Source of the DNA: Panacagrimonas sp.
GTDB taxonomy: Bacteria; Pseudomonadota; Gammaproteobacteria; Nevskiales; Nevskiaceae
DNA length: 20,908 nucleotides
NCBI GenBank assembly: GCA_021773655.1
Contig: JAJFJX010000348.1
Coordinates: 1 to 20,908, forward strand
Reading direction: 5' to 3'
This document shows, piece by piece, positions 7,232 through 14,969 of the stretch. The stretch's first letter is position 1; the number at the start of each line of letters is the position of its first letter. The notes beneath the pieces were generated by a model that was given only the letters and a program-made list of their open reading frames with translations, was not told the origin of the DNA and did not search any database. The translations under genes and the position numbers were made by a program.

Positions 7232-7792
7232 ATGCAATCACGTGCCCTGGAAATGTTGGTCGGCCTGTTCGTCTGCCTGGGCGTGGCAGCGGTGTTCGTG
7301 CTCACCTTCCGCGTCGCCAGCCTGGACACCGTCGGCGGCAGCGGCCAGACCTACCGCGTCACCGCCGCGTTCGACAACATCGGCGGCCTCAAGACCGGTT
7401 CGGCGGTGACCATGGCCGGCGTGCGCATCGGACGCGTGCGCAACATCGTCATCGACCCGATCACCTTCGAGGCCAGGGTCACGCTGGAGCTGTCCGACAG
7501 TTACGACAACATCCCCGAGGACTCCAACGCCAAGATCCTCACAGCCGGCCTGCTCGGCGAACAGTACGTCGGCATCGAAGCCGGCGGCGCCGACGCCTCG
7601 CTGGTCGAGGGCAGCACCCTCAAGCTCACCCAGAGCGCGCTGGTGCTGGAGAACCTGATCGGCCAGTTCCTGTCCTCACAGGGCAATGACGATGGCAACG
7701 CCAAGCTCGCCTCGGCCATCGGCAAGCTGGCCGATTCGCTCGCCCACCGCGACACCCCCGCAGATTCCGGTCCCAACGGAGCCCATCCATGA
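7232..7792 (+). CDS. mlaD: MlaD, MCE-domain substrate-binding subunit of the Mla transporter
   Basis: This 186-residue single-span inner-membrane protein has a periplasmic MCE domain that forms the hexameric lipid ring on top of MlaE. A transmembrane helix covers about residues 7-28 (EMLVGLFVCLGVAAVFVLTF). The MCE domain (about 40-118) has FDNIGGLKTGSAVTMAGVRIG and ILTAGLLGEQYVGIEAG, both characteristic. Residues after about 130 form the pore-lining helix (ENLIGQFLSS) and a polar tail. It starts 29 nt after mlaE and its ATGA overlaps the mlaC start. Confidence 0.95.
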   Translation: MQSRALEMLVGLFVCLGVAAVFVLTFRVASLDTVGGSGQTYRVTAAFDNIGGLKTGSAVTMAGVRIGRVRNIVIDPITFEARVTLELSDSYDNIPEDSNAKILTAGLLGEQYVGIEAGGADASLVEGSTLKLTQSALVLENLIGQFLSSQGNDDGNAKLASAIGKLADSLAHRDTPADSGPNGAHP

Positions 7793-8427
7793 AAACCCCC
7801 CGCACGATGTCCCGCCTGATCGTTCCCCTGTTCGCGCTGATGCTGGGCGCGCAGGCCCAGGCCGCGCCCGAAAAGCCGGCAGACGAAGTGATCCGGAGCG
7901 CGACCACCGAGTTCCAGACGCTGATCCGGGAAAACCACGAGGCCTACCGCAAGGACCTGGGGGCGTTCTACGAGGTCGTCGACGAAAAGGTCGTGCCCTA
8001 TTTCGACACCCGCGGCATTGCGCAACTGGTGCTGGGGCGCAACTGGCGCAAGGCCAGCGAAGAGCAGCGCAACCGCTTCGAGGCCGCGTTCAAGGATTCT
8101 CTGATCCGCACCTATGCCCGCGCGATGCTCGATTACCACGACAGCGTCGAAGCCCAATGGGCCCCTCTGCGTGCTGCCAAGGGCGCCGAGGACGTCACCG
8201 TCGACGCCAAGATTCTGCGCAAGGATGGGCCGCCAATCGCTCTGGCGTTCTCGGTCCACGTGCGGGACGACCAGTGGAAGATCTACGACATCGCGGTCGA
8301 GAACCTGTCGCTGATCACCAACTTCCGCAGCCAGATCAATGCCGAGATCAGAGCCAGCGGCCTGGACGCGGTGATCGAGCGCCTGGAGAAGAACACCTAT
8401 TTCAGCAGCAGCGGCGGCGTGGGTTGA
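7789..8427 (+). CDS. mlaC: MlaC, periplasmic phospholipid carrier
   Basis: This 212-residue periplasmic shuttle carries phospholipid between the outer-membrane MlaA complex and MlaFEDB. It has a Sec signal peptide (MKTPRTMSRLIVPLFALMLG..., cleavage after AQAQA near residue 25) followed by the Ttg2D/MlaC fold. Family-typical features include YFDTRGIAQLVLG, FKDSLIRTYARAMLDY, WKIYDIAVENLSLITNFR and the ending INAEIRASGLDAVIERL. A Shine-Dalgarno sequence GGAG (7778-7781) sits 7 nt before the ATG. The start overlaps mlaD by 4 nt and the stop overlaps mlaB by 1 nt. Confidence 0.95.
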   Translation: MKTPRTMSRLIVPLFALMLGAQAQAAPEKPADEVIRSATTEFQTLIRENHEAYRKDLGAFYEVVDEKVVPYFDTRGIAQLVLGRNWRKASEEQRNRFEAAFKDSLIRTYARAMLDYHDSVEAQWAPLRAAKGAEDVTVDAKILRKDGPPIALAFSVHVRDDQWKIYDIAVENLSLITNFRSQINAEIRASGLDAVIERLEKNTYFSSSGGVG

Positions 8428-8672
8428 TGCCGGATCTGACGTTCGCGCACATGCCGCACTGGCTGGCGCAGGCCGACCGCCTGGCCGCGCAGGATGCGTT
8501 CGATCTGTCGGGCATCGGGCGCATCGACAGCGCCGGCGCCGCCTTCCTGCTCGAACTGACCCGGCGCGCCGCGCAACAGGGGCGCACGATGAGTCTGGAC
8601 AAGGTGCCGGACCAGGTGCGCAGCCTGCTACAGTTTCTGCAGATCGACGTCGCGCTGAAACTGGATTCCTAG
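8427..8672 (+). CDS. mlaB: MlaB, STAS-domain regulator subunit of the Mla transporter
   Basis: This 81-residue cytoplasmic STAS-domain protein is expected to bind MlaF and support assembly and activity of the ATPase. The central motif GIGRIDSAGAAFLLELTRR matches the STAS loop, with S35 at the position occupied by the conserved Ser/Thr of MlaB proteins. A second helix region DKVPDQVRSLLQFL follows. The ATG shares a base with the mlaC stop (TGATG), a coupled start. At 81 residues it is somewhat shorter than E. coli MlaB (about 97) because the N-terminal strand region is minimal. The assignment rests on the STAS motif and on location. Confidence 0.88.
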   Translation: MPDLTFAHMPHWLAQADRLAAQDAFDLSGIGRIDSAGAAFLLELTRRAAQQGRTMSLDKVPDQVRSLLQFLQIDVALKLDS

Positions 8673-8728
8673 ATCCGGACCGGCACGCAATCACCGAATC
8701 TGCCCAAAAGACCCTGCGAGGAGAGCCC

Positions 8729-9448
8729 GTGCCGACCGCGTTTGCCCGCCCTGTCGCCTGCCTGTCGGTCCTGCTGCTGGCCGGTTGCGCCCACCTGCCA
8801 CCGGACGAACCGTCCGACCCGCTGGAGCCGGTCAACCGCGGGATCTACTCGTTCAACCGCGGTGCCGATCGCTATGTATTGCGCCCGGTCGCCAGGAGCT
8901 ATCGCGACTATGTGCCGGTGGAGATCCGCTCCGGCGTGTCCAACTTCCTCGACAACCTGTTCTACCCCACCGTCATCGTCAACGACCTGCTGCAAGGCAA
9001 GCTGGTACAGGGCGGCAAGGATCTGGGCCGGTTCGTGGTCAACAGCACCATCGGCATCGTCGGCATTCTCGACGTTGCAACCGACATGGGCCTGCCGGCC
9101 AACGACGAAGACCTGGGCCAGACCTTCGGCAAATGGGGCGCCGGAGAAGGCTGGTACCTGATGCTGCCGCTGCTGGGACCCAGCAACACCCGTGACCTGA
9201 TCGGCAGCGTCGGCGATGCCTATACCTCACCCACCGCCTATGTCGACACCGAGGAGGCGATCGCGCTGCGCGTGATGGGCGCCATCGATGCGCGCACCGG
9301 GCTGCTCGACGCCGACAAATTTCTCGACGAGCAGTACGACCCCTACCTCTTCATCCGCACCGCCTACCTGCAGCGCCGGCAGAACCTGGTCTTCGACGGC
9401 AAACCGCCGAAGCCCGAATTCGACTTCGACGATTTCGACGACCAGTAG
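8729..9448 (+). CDS. mlaA: MlaA (VacJ), outer-membrane phospholipid-removing lipoprotein
   Basis: This 239-residue lipoprotein sits in the outer membrane, where with a porin it extracts mislocalised phospholipids and passes them to MlaC. GTG at 8729 follows a strong Shine-Dalgarno sequence (GAGGAGAG, 8718-8725) and gives a signal peptide with lipobox LAGC, Cys at residue 20. Diagnostic VacJ sequences are present: DPLEPVNRGIYSFN, a helical YRDYVPVEIRSGVSNF, NDLLQGK, GRFVVNSTIGIVGILDVA, DEDLGQTFGKWG and YLMLPLLGPSNTRD. The acidic C-terminus (FDFDDFDDQ) is likely disordered. It follows mlaB by 56 nt and completes the set. It converges with purL; the 66-bp gap between them holds only imperfect GC-rich inverted repeats without a T-run. 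Confidence 0.95.
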   Translation: MPTAFARPVACLSVLLLAGCAHLPPDEPSDPLEPVNRGIYSFNRGADRYVLRPVARSYRDYVPVEIRSGVSNFLDNLFYPTVIVNDLLQGKLVQGGKDLGRFVVNSTIGIVGILDVATDMGLPANDEDLGQTFGKWGAGEGWYLMLPLLGPSNTRDLIGSVGDAYTSPTAYVDTEEAIALRVMGAIDARTGLLDADKFLDEQYDPYLFIRTAYLQRRQNLVFDGKPPKPEFDFDDFDDQ

Positions 9449-9514
9449 TCCGCTCCGCGGTCGATTACCGGCGCCGCAGTACCGGCCGGGCCGCGGCTCG
9501 CTGCGGTCTATCGC

Positions 9515-12500
9515 TCAGGCAACCCAGGTGCGCGCATTGCCGAACATGCGCAGCCAGGGTGTGTGCGTGCCGCGTGCGTGCTGCGGCCACCAGGATCCGG
9601 TGAGCCCGTGGATGGTGCGCTCCGGGTGAGGCATCAGCAGCGTGATGCGACCGTCGGCGTTGCAGACCGAGGTAACACCCGCAGGTGAACCGTTCGGGTT
9701 GGCCGGATACCGCGTCGCCACCTCACCGCGTGCATCGACGAAACGCATCACGACCTGCCCCCCCGATTGCAGCCGCTCGGCGTCCGCCGGGTCCTGGAAC
9801 TCGACGCGGCCCTCGCCGTGCGCCACCGCGATCGGCAGTCTGGAGCCGGCCATGCCGGCGAAGAAGATCGACCTCGACTCCAGGATCTCGACCATCGACC
9901 AGCGCGCCTCGAATTGCTCCGAGGCATTGCGCCTGAACATCGGCCAGTGGCCTGCTCCCGGGACCAGCTCATGCAACTCGGCAAGCATCTGGCAGCCATT
10001 GCAGACGCCCAGCACGAATTTGGTCGTATCGGCGAAAAACGCCTGGAACGCCTGGCGTCCCCCAGGATTGAACAGGATGGTTCGGGCCCAGCCCTGCCCC
10101 GCGCCGAGGACGTCGCCGTAGGAGAAGCCGCCGCAGGCCACCAGCCCCTGGAAATCCGCCAGCACGACGCGGCCTTCGAGCACCTCGGACATGTGCACAT
10201 CCACCGCCTCGAAGCCGGCGGCGTGAAACGCCCAGGCCATTTCGGCCTGACCGTTGACGCCCTGCTCGCGCAGGATGGCCACGCGCGGCCGGCGCGCCAG
10301 GTGCGGCGCGGCATCGGCAGGTGCTGCATCCGCTGCGAAGTTGAGCGCCACATGCAGACCCGGATCGTCCCGCGCGCCGGCAGTCTCGAATTCCTGGTCG
10401 GCACACTGAGGGTTGTCACGCAGGCGTGCCATGCGATGGCTGGTCTGGGCCCAGGTCTTGTACAAGGCCTCGCGCGGCTGGTTGAGCAGGGTCAGGCCCC
10501 CGTGGGTGAACACCACGCGATCATCCTTGCGCAGGCTGCCAACGACCTGTGCATCCAGACCCGCGACGCGCGCCTGCCCGATCATCGATGCAGCATCTGC
10601 TTCGCGCACCTGGAGCAGCAGGCCCAGTTCCTCGGCGAACAGCGCGCGCGGGTCCAGGCCCGAGACCTGGATACCGCAATGACCGGCGAAGGCCATCTCG
10701 CACAGTGCGGCGAAGGCGCCGCCGTCGGAGCGATCGTGCAGCGCGAGCACGCGGTCCTGCGCGTTCCATTCCTGGACTTTCCCGAAAGCCGCCTTGAGCA
10801 GGTCCGGATCGTCGAGGTCGGGCGCCACGTCGCCGGTGCTGCCGTGGACCTGGGCCAGAATGGAGCCGCCGAGGCGATTGCGCCCCCGGCCGAGGTCGAT
10901 CAGCAGCAACCGGGTGTCCCCAGCGTCGGTGCAAAGCAGCGGAGTCAGCGTGGCCCCGACGTCCAGCACCGGCGCGAAGGCGGTGACGATCAGCGACATG
11001 GGCGCGGTCTGGATCTGCGCCTGCCCCTGGTGCTGCCACACCGACTTCATCGACAGCGAATCCTTGCCCACCGGGATGCAGATGCCCAACTGAGGGCACA
11101 GCACCTCGCCCACCGCCTGCACCGCGTCGAACAGCCGGGCATCCTCGTCGTGCTGGCCGCAGGCTGCCATCCAGTTGGCGGACAGCCGCACGTCGGAGAG
11201 CTTCGCGATCCGCGCCGCGAGCAGATTGGTGATTGCCTCGCCCACCGCCATGCGCGCCGAGGCCGCCGCGTCGAGCAGGGCCAGCACCGGGCGCTCGCCC
11301 AGGCTCATGGCCTCGCCGGTACAGGCCTCGAAGCCGGTCGCGGTGACCGCGCAATCAGCCACCGGCACCTGCCACGGGCCGACCATCTGGTCGCGCACGG
11401 TGAGCCCGCCGACCGTGCGATCACCGATGGTGATCAGAAACTGCTTGCTGGCCACCGAGGGATGTCGCAGCACGCGGATGGCGGCGTCCTCGAACGCGCC
11501 GGACACCGGGTTCGGCGAACCGGGAATCATGAGCGCGGGCGCAAGGGAGGCGAGCCAGTCCATGGGACCGCGCGCGGCGTGGCTCGATTGACGCCGCGTC
11601 CTGCGCTTCATGCGCGGCGGCTTGCCCAGCAGGACCGGCATCGGCATGTCGACCGGGCGACTGCCGTCGGCATCCTCGACCACCAGCTGGCGCTGTGCGG
11701 TGGCGGTGCCGACCACGGCCATCGGGCAGCGTTCGCGCGCACACAGTTGGCGCAGGACATCGACGTCCTGCGGCGCCACTGCGAGCACGTAGCGCTCCTG
11801 GGACTCGTTGCACCAGATCTCCATCGGAGACAACGCCGGATCGGCGCTGAGGACCTCGCGCAATCGGAAGTGTCCGCCGCGATCATCGACATGAACCAGT
11901 TCCGGAAGCGCGTTGGAAATGCCACCGGCGCCGACGTCGTGGATCGACAGGATGGGGTTGGCCTGGCCCAGCGCCCAGCAGGCGTCCACCACTTCCTGGC
12001 AGCGCCGCTCCAACTCGGGGTTGGCACGCTGAACCGAAGCAAAGTCGAGCGCTGCGCTGGACGCGCCGGTGGCCATGGAACTGGCCGCGCCCCCTCCCAG
12101 GCCGATCAGCATCGCCGGGCCGCCGAGCACGATCAGGCGGGCGCCCTCGATCACCTCGCACTTCTCGACGTGCGGCAGGCGGATGTTGCCGTAGCCGCCG
12201 GCGATCATGATCGGCTTGTAATAGCCCCGATTGCGCCCGTCCGGCGTCACCGTCTCGAAACAGCGGAAGTAGCCGGCCAGGCTGGGGCGGCCGAACTCGT
12301 TGTTGTAGGCCGCCGCTCCGATGGGGGCTTCGAGCATGATCTGCAGTGCGCTGGCCATGCCGGGCGGGCGGGTCCGGCCAGGCACCTCCCAGGGCTGCAG
12401 ATCGCCGGGGATGTGCAGGTGGGCCACGGAAAATCCGCACAGACCCGCCTTGGGTTTGCCGCCGCGGCCGGTGGCGGCCTCGTCGCGGATCTCGCCACCG

Positions 12501-13429
12501 GCGCCGGTGGCAGCGCCGGGATGCGGCGAAATGCCGGTCGGATGGTTGTGGGTTTCCACCTTCATCAGGATGCCGACCGGTTCATGGTGCTCGCGCCATC
12601 GCCGGTCGCCGTCGACGAACCAGCGCATGGCTTCGAACCCTTCTATGACCGCGGCATTGTCCTTGTAGGCCGACAGCACACCCTGCGGCGCGGCGCGGTG
12701 CGAGGCCTGGATCATCTGGAACAGCGACAGCGGCTGCAACGCGCCTTCTACGGTGAACTCGGCGTTGAAAATCTTGTGCCGGCAATGTTCGGAATTGACT
12801 TGAGCGAACATCATCAGCTCGGCGTCACTGGGGTCCTGCCCGGCGCTCCGCGCGTGCTCGACCAGGTAGTCGATCTCTTCGTCGGACAGCGCCAGGCCCC
12901 AGTCACGGTTAGCCGTGGCCAGCGCCTCGCGCCCCTCGGCGAGCACCGGGACCCGCCGCAGCGCGCGCACCGGCTGCACGTCGAACACGTGCTGCAGTTG
13001 CGCCACGTCGGCGAGCACCGACTCCATCATCGGGTCGTGAAGCTCGGCCAGTGCCGCTTGATTCAGGCGGTCCACGCCCTGCGGGATCACCACGCGCCCG
13101 AGTTCGATCCTCTGCACGCCGCGGACTCCGCACACGCGGGCAATGTCGGTGGCCTTGCTGCTCCAGGGGGACACCGTGCCCAGACGCGGCACCACCAGAC
13201 AGCGGGCGCGACCCTCCGGCAAGTGCTCCGGGCCGTCGCCAAGCAGACCACGCAGCTCAGACGGGTCCGGAGCTGCGACGCCGTCCGCCGGATCCTGCAC
13301 CTTGACCAAGAAGAAATCCTGGACCTGCAGGCCGCAAAGCCCCGGCAGCAACGGCCCGAGGCGGGCGAGCAGTGCTTCGATACGGAAATCCGACAGACGC
13401 CGGGCCGAAGGAACAACGAGTACGGTCAT
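9515..13429 (-). CDS. purL: Phosphoribosylformylglycinamidine synthase (single-chain PurL)
   Basis: This 1304-residue cytosolic enzyme converts FGAR, glutamine and ATP into FGAM in de novo purine synthesis. It has the large proteobacterial architecture: an N-terminal PurS-like domain (about 1-150), a linker and ATP-binding FGAM synthase domains with NSEHCRHKIFNAEF and VETHNHPTGISPHPGAATGAGG, a second AIRS-like half (PVGKDSLSMKSVW), and a C-terminal glutaminase domain from about residue 1045. In that domain GVCNGCQM carries the nucleophile C1143, and MPHPERTIHG near the end carries the His-Glu of the triad. The ATG at 13427-13429 gives MTVLVVPSARRLSDFR, the normal family start. The length is close to E. 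coli PurL (1295). No defect is seen. Confidence 0.98.
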   Translation of the reverse strand: MTVLVVPSARRLSDFRIEALLARLGPLLPGLCGLQVQDFFLVKVQDPADGVAAPDPSELRGLLGDGPEHLPEGRARCLVVPRLGTVSPWSSKATDIARVCGVRGVQRIELGRVVIPQGVDRLNQAALAELHDPMMESVLADVAQLQHVFDVQPVRALRRVPVLAEGREALATANRDWGLALSDEEIDYLVEHARSAGQDPSDAELMMFAQVNSEHCRHKIFNAEFTVEGALQPLSLFQMIQASHRAAPQGVLSAYKDNAAVIEGFEAMRWFVDGDRRWREHHEPVGILMKVETHNHPTGISPHPGAATGAGGEIRDEAATGRGGKPKAGLCGFSVAHLHIPGDLQPWEVPGRTRPPGMASALQIMLEAPIGAAAYNNEFGRPSLAGYFRCFETVTPDGRNRGYYKPIMIAGGYGNIRLPHVEKCEVIEGARLIVLGGPAMLIGLGGGAASSMATGASSAALDFASVQRANPELERRCQEVVDACWALGQANPILSIHDVGAGGISNALPELVHVDDRGGHFRLREVLSADPALSPMEIWCNESQERYVLAVAPQDVDVLRQLCARERCPMAVVGTATAQRQLVVEDADGSRPVDMPMPVLLGKPPRMKRRTRRQSSHAARGPMDWLASLAPALMIPGSPNPVSGAFEDAAIRVLRHPSVASKQFLITIGDRTVGGLTVRDQMVGPWQVPVADCAVTATGFEACTGEAMSLGERPVLALLDAAASARMAVGEAITNLLAARIAKLSDVRLSANWMAACGQHDEDARLFDAVQAVGEVLCPQLGICIPVGKDSLSMKSVWQHQGQAQIQTAPMSLIVTAFAPVLDVGATLTPLLCTDAGDTRLLLIDLGRGRNRLGGSILAQVHGSTGDVAPDLDDPDLLKAAFGKVQEWNAQDRVLALHDRSDGGAFAALCEMAFAGHCGIQVSGLDPRALFAEELGLLLQVREADAASMIGQARVAGLDAQVVGSLRKDDRVVFTHGGLTLLNQPREALYKTWAQTSHRMARLRDNPQCADQEFETAGARDDPGLHVALNFAADAAPADAAPHLARRPRVAILREQGVNGQAEMAWAFHAAGFEAVDVHMSEVLEGRVVLADFQGLVACGGFSYGDVLGAGQGWARTILFNPGGRQAFQAFFADTTKFVLGVCNGCQMLAELHELVPGAGHWPMFRRNASEQFEARWSMVEILESRSIFFAGMAGSRLPIAVAHGEGRVEFQDPADAERLQSGGQVVMRFVDARGEVATRYPANPNGSPAGVTSVCNADGRITLLMPHPERTIHGLTGSWWPQHARGTHTPWLRMFGNARTWVA

Positions 13430-13486
13430 GGCAGCGCCAAAGAGATTTCGCGCGGGTTCGCGCAGTAGCCGAAGCAGGAGGCCTCG

Positions 13487-13492
13487 ATTTTA
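13487..13492 (-). promoter_or_regulatory. Candidate -10 element for purL
   Basis: Reading leftward, TAAAAT occurs about 58 nt upstream of the purL ATG in a very GC-rich region (GCGGGCTAAAATCGAGG). No good -35 hexamer is found at 16-18 bp spacing. It suggests purL can be transcribed separately from the upstream hydrolase gene. The rest of the 170-bp gap (13430-13599) holds no ORF and no clear terminator that I can see. Confidence 0.4.
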
Positions 13493-13599
13493 GCCCGCCG
13501 CCCGGGCCGGTGGCCGACTCGCAAGACAAGACAGCACACGATCATCGCCTCCGGAGTCGCGCCGCGCCGCCATCGCCCGGCAGGTTGATTCGCCCCGGA

Positions 13600-14370
13600 T
13601 CAGGCCAGCTCCAGCCAGGGCGAGGGGCGATCCTGTACTGCGCACACGCACCAGGCCGGATCCTGCTGCAGCGCCTCGCAGGCTGCCGCACGGGCCAGCA
13701 GCGGAGTGTTGTTGTGCTCCGACAGGTGGGTCAGCACCAGACGCTGCAGGCGCGCCTGCGGCAGTGCCTGAAGCAGGCCGGCAGATTGCGGGTTGGAAAG
13801 ATGTCCCCAGTCGCCGCCGACGCGGCGTTTGAGCGCGTCGGGATAGGGGCCGGCGGCCAGCATGGCCGGATCGTGATTGCATTCGAGCAGTAGCGCGTCG
13901 CAATCGGCCAGGCTGCGCACGACATGGGGCGTCACCCGTCCCAGGTCGGACAGGATGCCGAGCCGCCGGCCGTCGTGGGAGAGTACGAACTGGCAGGGCT
14001 CCCGTGCGTCGTGCGGAACCGGAAACGGCAGCACCTCGATGTCCCCTACCCGGAACGACTGGTGCGGGGAGATGCGCTGCAATGTGCAGCCGTGCCAGTC
14101 CTTGCGGGCACTGGCGGTGCCCGGCGTCAGGTACACGGTCAGGCCATGGGCCCGCGCCAGGCGCGCCACTCCACCGATGTGATCGCTGTGCTCGTGGGTG
14201 ACCAGAATGCCGTCGATGCTGGCCAGATCGAAGTCCAGCGCCGTGGCGCGGGCGCGCAGCTCACGCACCGCGAACCCGCAGTCGACGAGCAGCCGGGTGC
14301 TGGGGCTGCGGACCAATGTGGCGTTGCCACGGCTACCGCTGCCGAGCAGCGCAAATTCCAGCTGCGCCAT
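13600..14370 (-). CDS. Metallo-beta-lactamase-fold hydrolase, YycJ/WalJ-like
   Basis: This 256-residue cytoplasmic protein has the opening LLGSGSRGNATLV, the dinuclear metal motif THEHSDH at residues 58-64, a later metal ligand in LECNHD and the C-terminal LTHLSEHNNTP block. This combination is typical of the YycJ/WalJ branch of MBL-fold proteins, some of which have been proposed as 5'-exonucleases; the substrate here cannot be deduced. The ATG at 14368-14370 lies 56 nt after the DUF1820 stop, and purL follows 170 bp downstream in the same direction. Cotranscription with DUF1820 is plausible. The fold is certain; the biochemical role is not. Confidence 0.9.
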   Translation of the reverse strand: MAQLEFALLGSGSRGNATLVRSPSTRLLVDCGFAVRELRARATALDFDLASIDGILVTHEHSDHIGGVARLARAHGLTVYLTPGTASARKDWHGCTLQRISPHQSFRVGDIEVLPFPVPHDAREPCQFVLSHDGRRLGILSDLGRVTPHVVRSLADCDALLLECNHDPAMLAAGPYPDALKRRVGGDWGHLSNPQSAGLLQALPQARLQRLVLTHLSEHNNTPLLARAAACEALQQDPAWCVCAVQDRPSPWLELA

Positions 14371-14386
14371 TCCGGCTCCGGGGTTT

Positions 14387-14427
14387 CTGGTGTCAGGTGT
14401 CTGGGGCCTGTGTCTGGCGCCTGACCC
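14387..14427 (+). repeat. Degenerate tandem heptamer repeat (CTGGTGT-like)
   Basis: Six consecutive units fill most of the 56-bp gap between the DUF1820 and MBL genes: CTGGTGT, CAGGTGT, CTGGGGC, CTGTGT (6 nt), CTGGCGC and CTGACCC. On the coding strand of the flanking genes they read as CAGACAC-like units. The array ends exactly at the DUF1820 stop codon. It looks like a small simple-repeat or slippage array. Confidence 0.6.
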
Positions 14428-14756
14428 TAGTTCCGGGTTTCGCTGCCGCCGTAGACCATCGGGAACGGCAGCACCTTGTCGCCACCGGCGGTAATGCGGC
14501 TCGGCCCCTGCTTGCTGACCTCATCGATTCGGATGACCGCGTGCAGCGGCACGTAGAAGCGCTCGACGTTGGCAAACTCGGTCTTGAGCTTTTCCTCGGT
14601 CGGGTCCACCACCAGCGCGCTCTTTTCCCCGAACAGCAGCTTCTCCACTTCGACGAATCCGGGCATGCCGCCATGGCTGACGTTGCGTGCGTAGACCTCG
14701 TAGACCTTGCCCTGATTGTGGAAGGCGATGCGATACGTGCGGGAGCGGGTAGCCAT
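14427..14756 (-). CDS. DUF1820 family protein
   Basis: This 109-residue soluble protein of unknown function resembles the gammaproteobacterial DUF1820 family. It shows an N-terminal YRIAFHNQGKVYEVYARNV, the central GFVEVEKLLFGEKSALVVDPTEEKLK, and FYVPLHAVIRIDEV, which I recognise from that family. It lacks a signal peptide or membrane span. ATG at 14756 is the proper start; a TTG three codons earlier is the only in-frame alternative nearby. It is divergent from the GAF-GGDEF gene and heads a run of minus-strand genes (then the MBL hydrolase and purL). A good promoter lies about 40 bp upstream. No function can be given. Confidence 0.82.
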   Translation of the reverse strand: MATRSRTYRIAFHNQGKVYEVYARNVSHGGMPGFVEVEKLLFGEKSALVVDPTEEKLKTEFANVERFYVPLHAVIRIDEVSKQGPSRITAGGDKVLPFPMVYGGSETRN

Positions 14757-14793
14757 CGGCGGCAATCGGGTTCCGGTGCGGAAGGGTTGCCGG

Positions 14794-14823
14794 ATTATCC
14801 GGGCCGCAGGTCAATGCACGCAA
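14794..14823 (-). promoter_or_regulatory. Candidate sigma-70 promoter for the DUF1820-MBL genes
   Basis: Reading leftward, TTGCGT (14823-14818) and GATAAT (14799-14794) are separated by 18 bp. The -10 matches the consensus at five of six positions and the -35 starts with TTG. The transcription start would be near 14787, about 31 nt before the DUF1820 ATG. It is the best promoter-like match in the window. Confidence 0.5.
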
Positions 14824-14869
14824 TGCGCAAGAGCCCGGTGCTGCCGGCGGAGCGCACCGGCGCGCGCGG

Positions 14870-14875
14870 TAGACT
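14870..14875 (+). promoter_or_regulatory. Candidate -10 element for the GAF-GGDEF gene
   Basis: TAGACT lies between GC-rich flanks (GCGGTAGACTCGTGG) in the divergent 213-bp region between the DUF1820 and GAF-GGDEF genes. No convincing -35 is found. Transcription would begin near 14882, about 88 nt before the ATG. The same hexamer occurs on the minus strand at 20222-20217, upstream of the M61 peptidase gene. Confidence 0.3.
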
Positions 14876-14969
14876 CGTGGCAGGGCCGGCAACACGCCGT
14901 GTCCGGCCGACCGGATTTCGCAGCCGGCACCACGATGATGACCGACCAAGCGCCCGCAATGAGGTGGGG

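Noticed and set aside
9474..9506. CCGCAG/CTGCGG inverted repeat between mlaA and purL as a terminator
   Set aside because: It has only 6 bp of stem around a 21-nt loop in very GC-rich DNA with no T-run, so I cannot separate it from chance.
9767..13468. Very long open frame (1233 codons) on the plus strand opposite purL
   Set aside because: It is antisense to a fully conserved PurL. Its translation is rich in Arg, His, Gln and Ala without recognisable domains, as expected from the mirror frame of a GC-rich gene with strong third-position bias.
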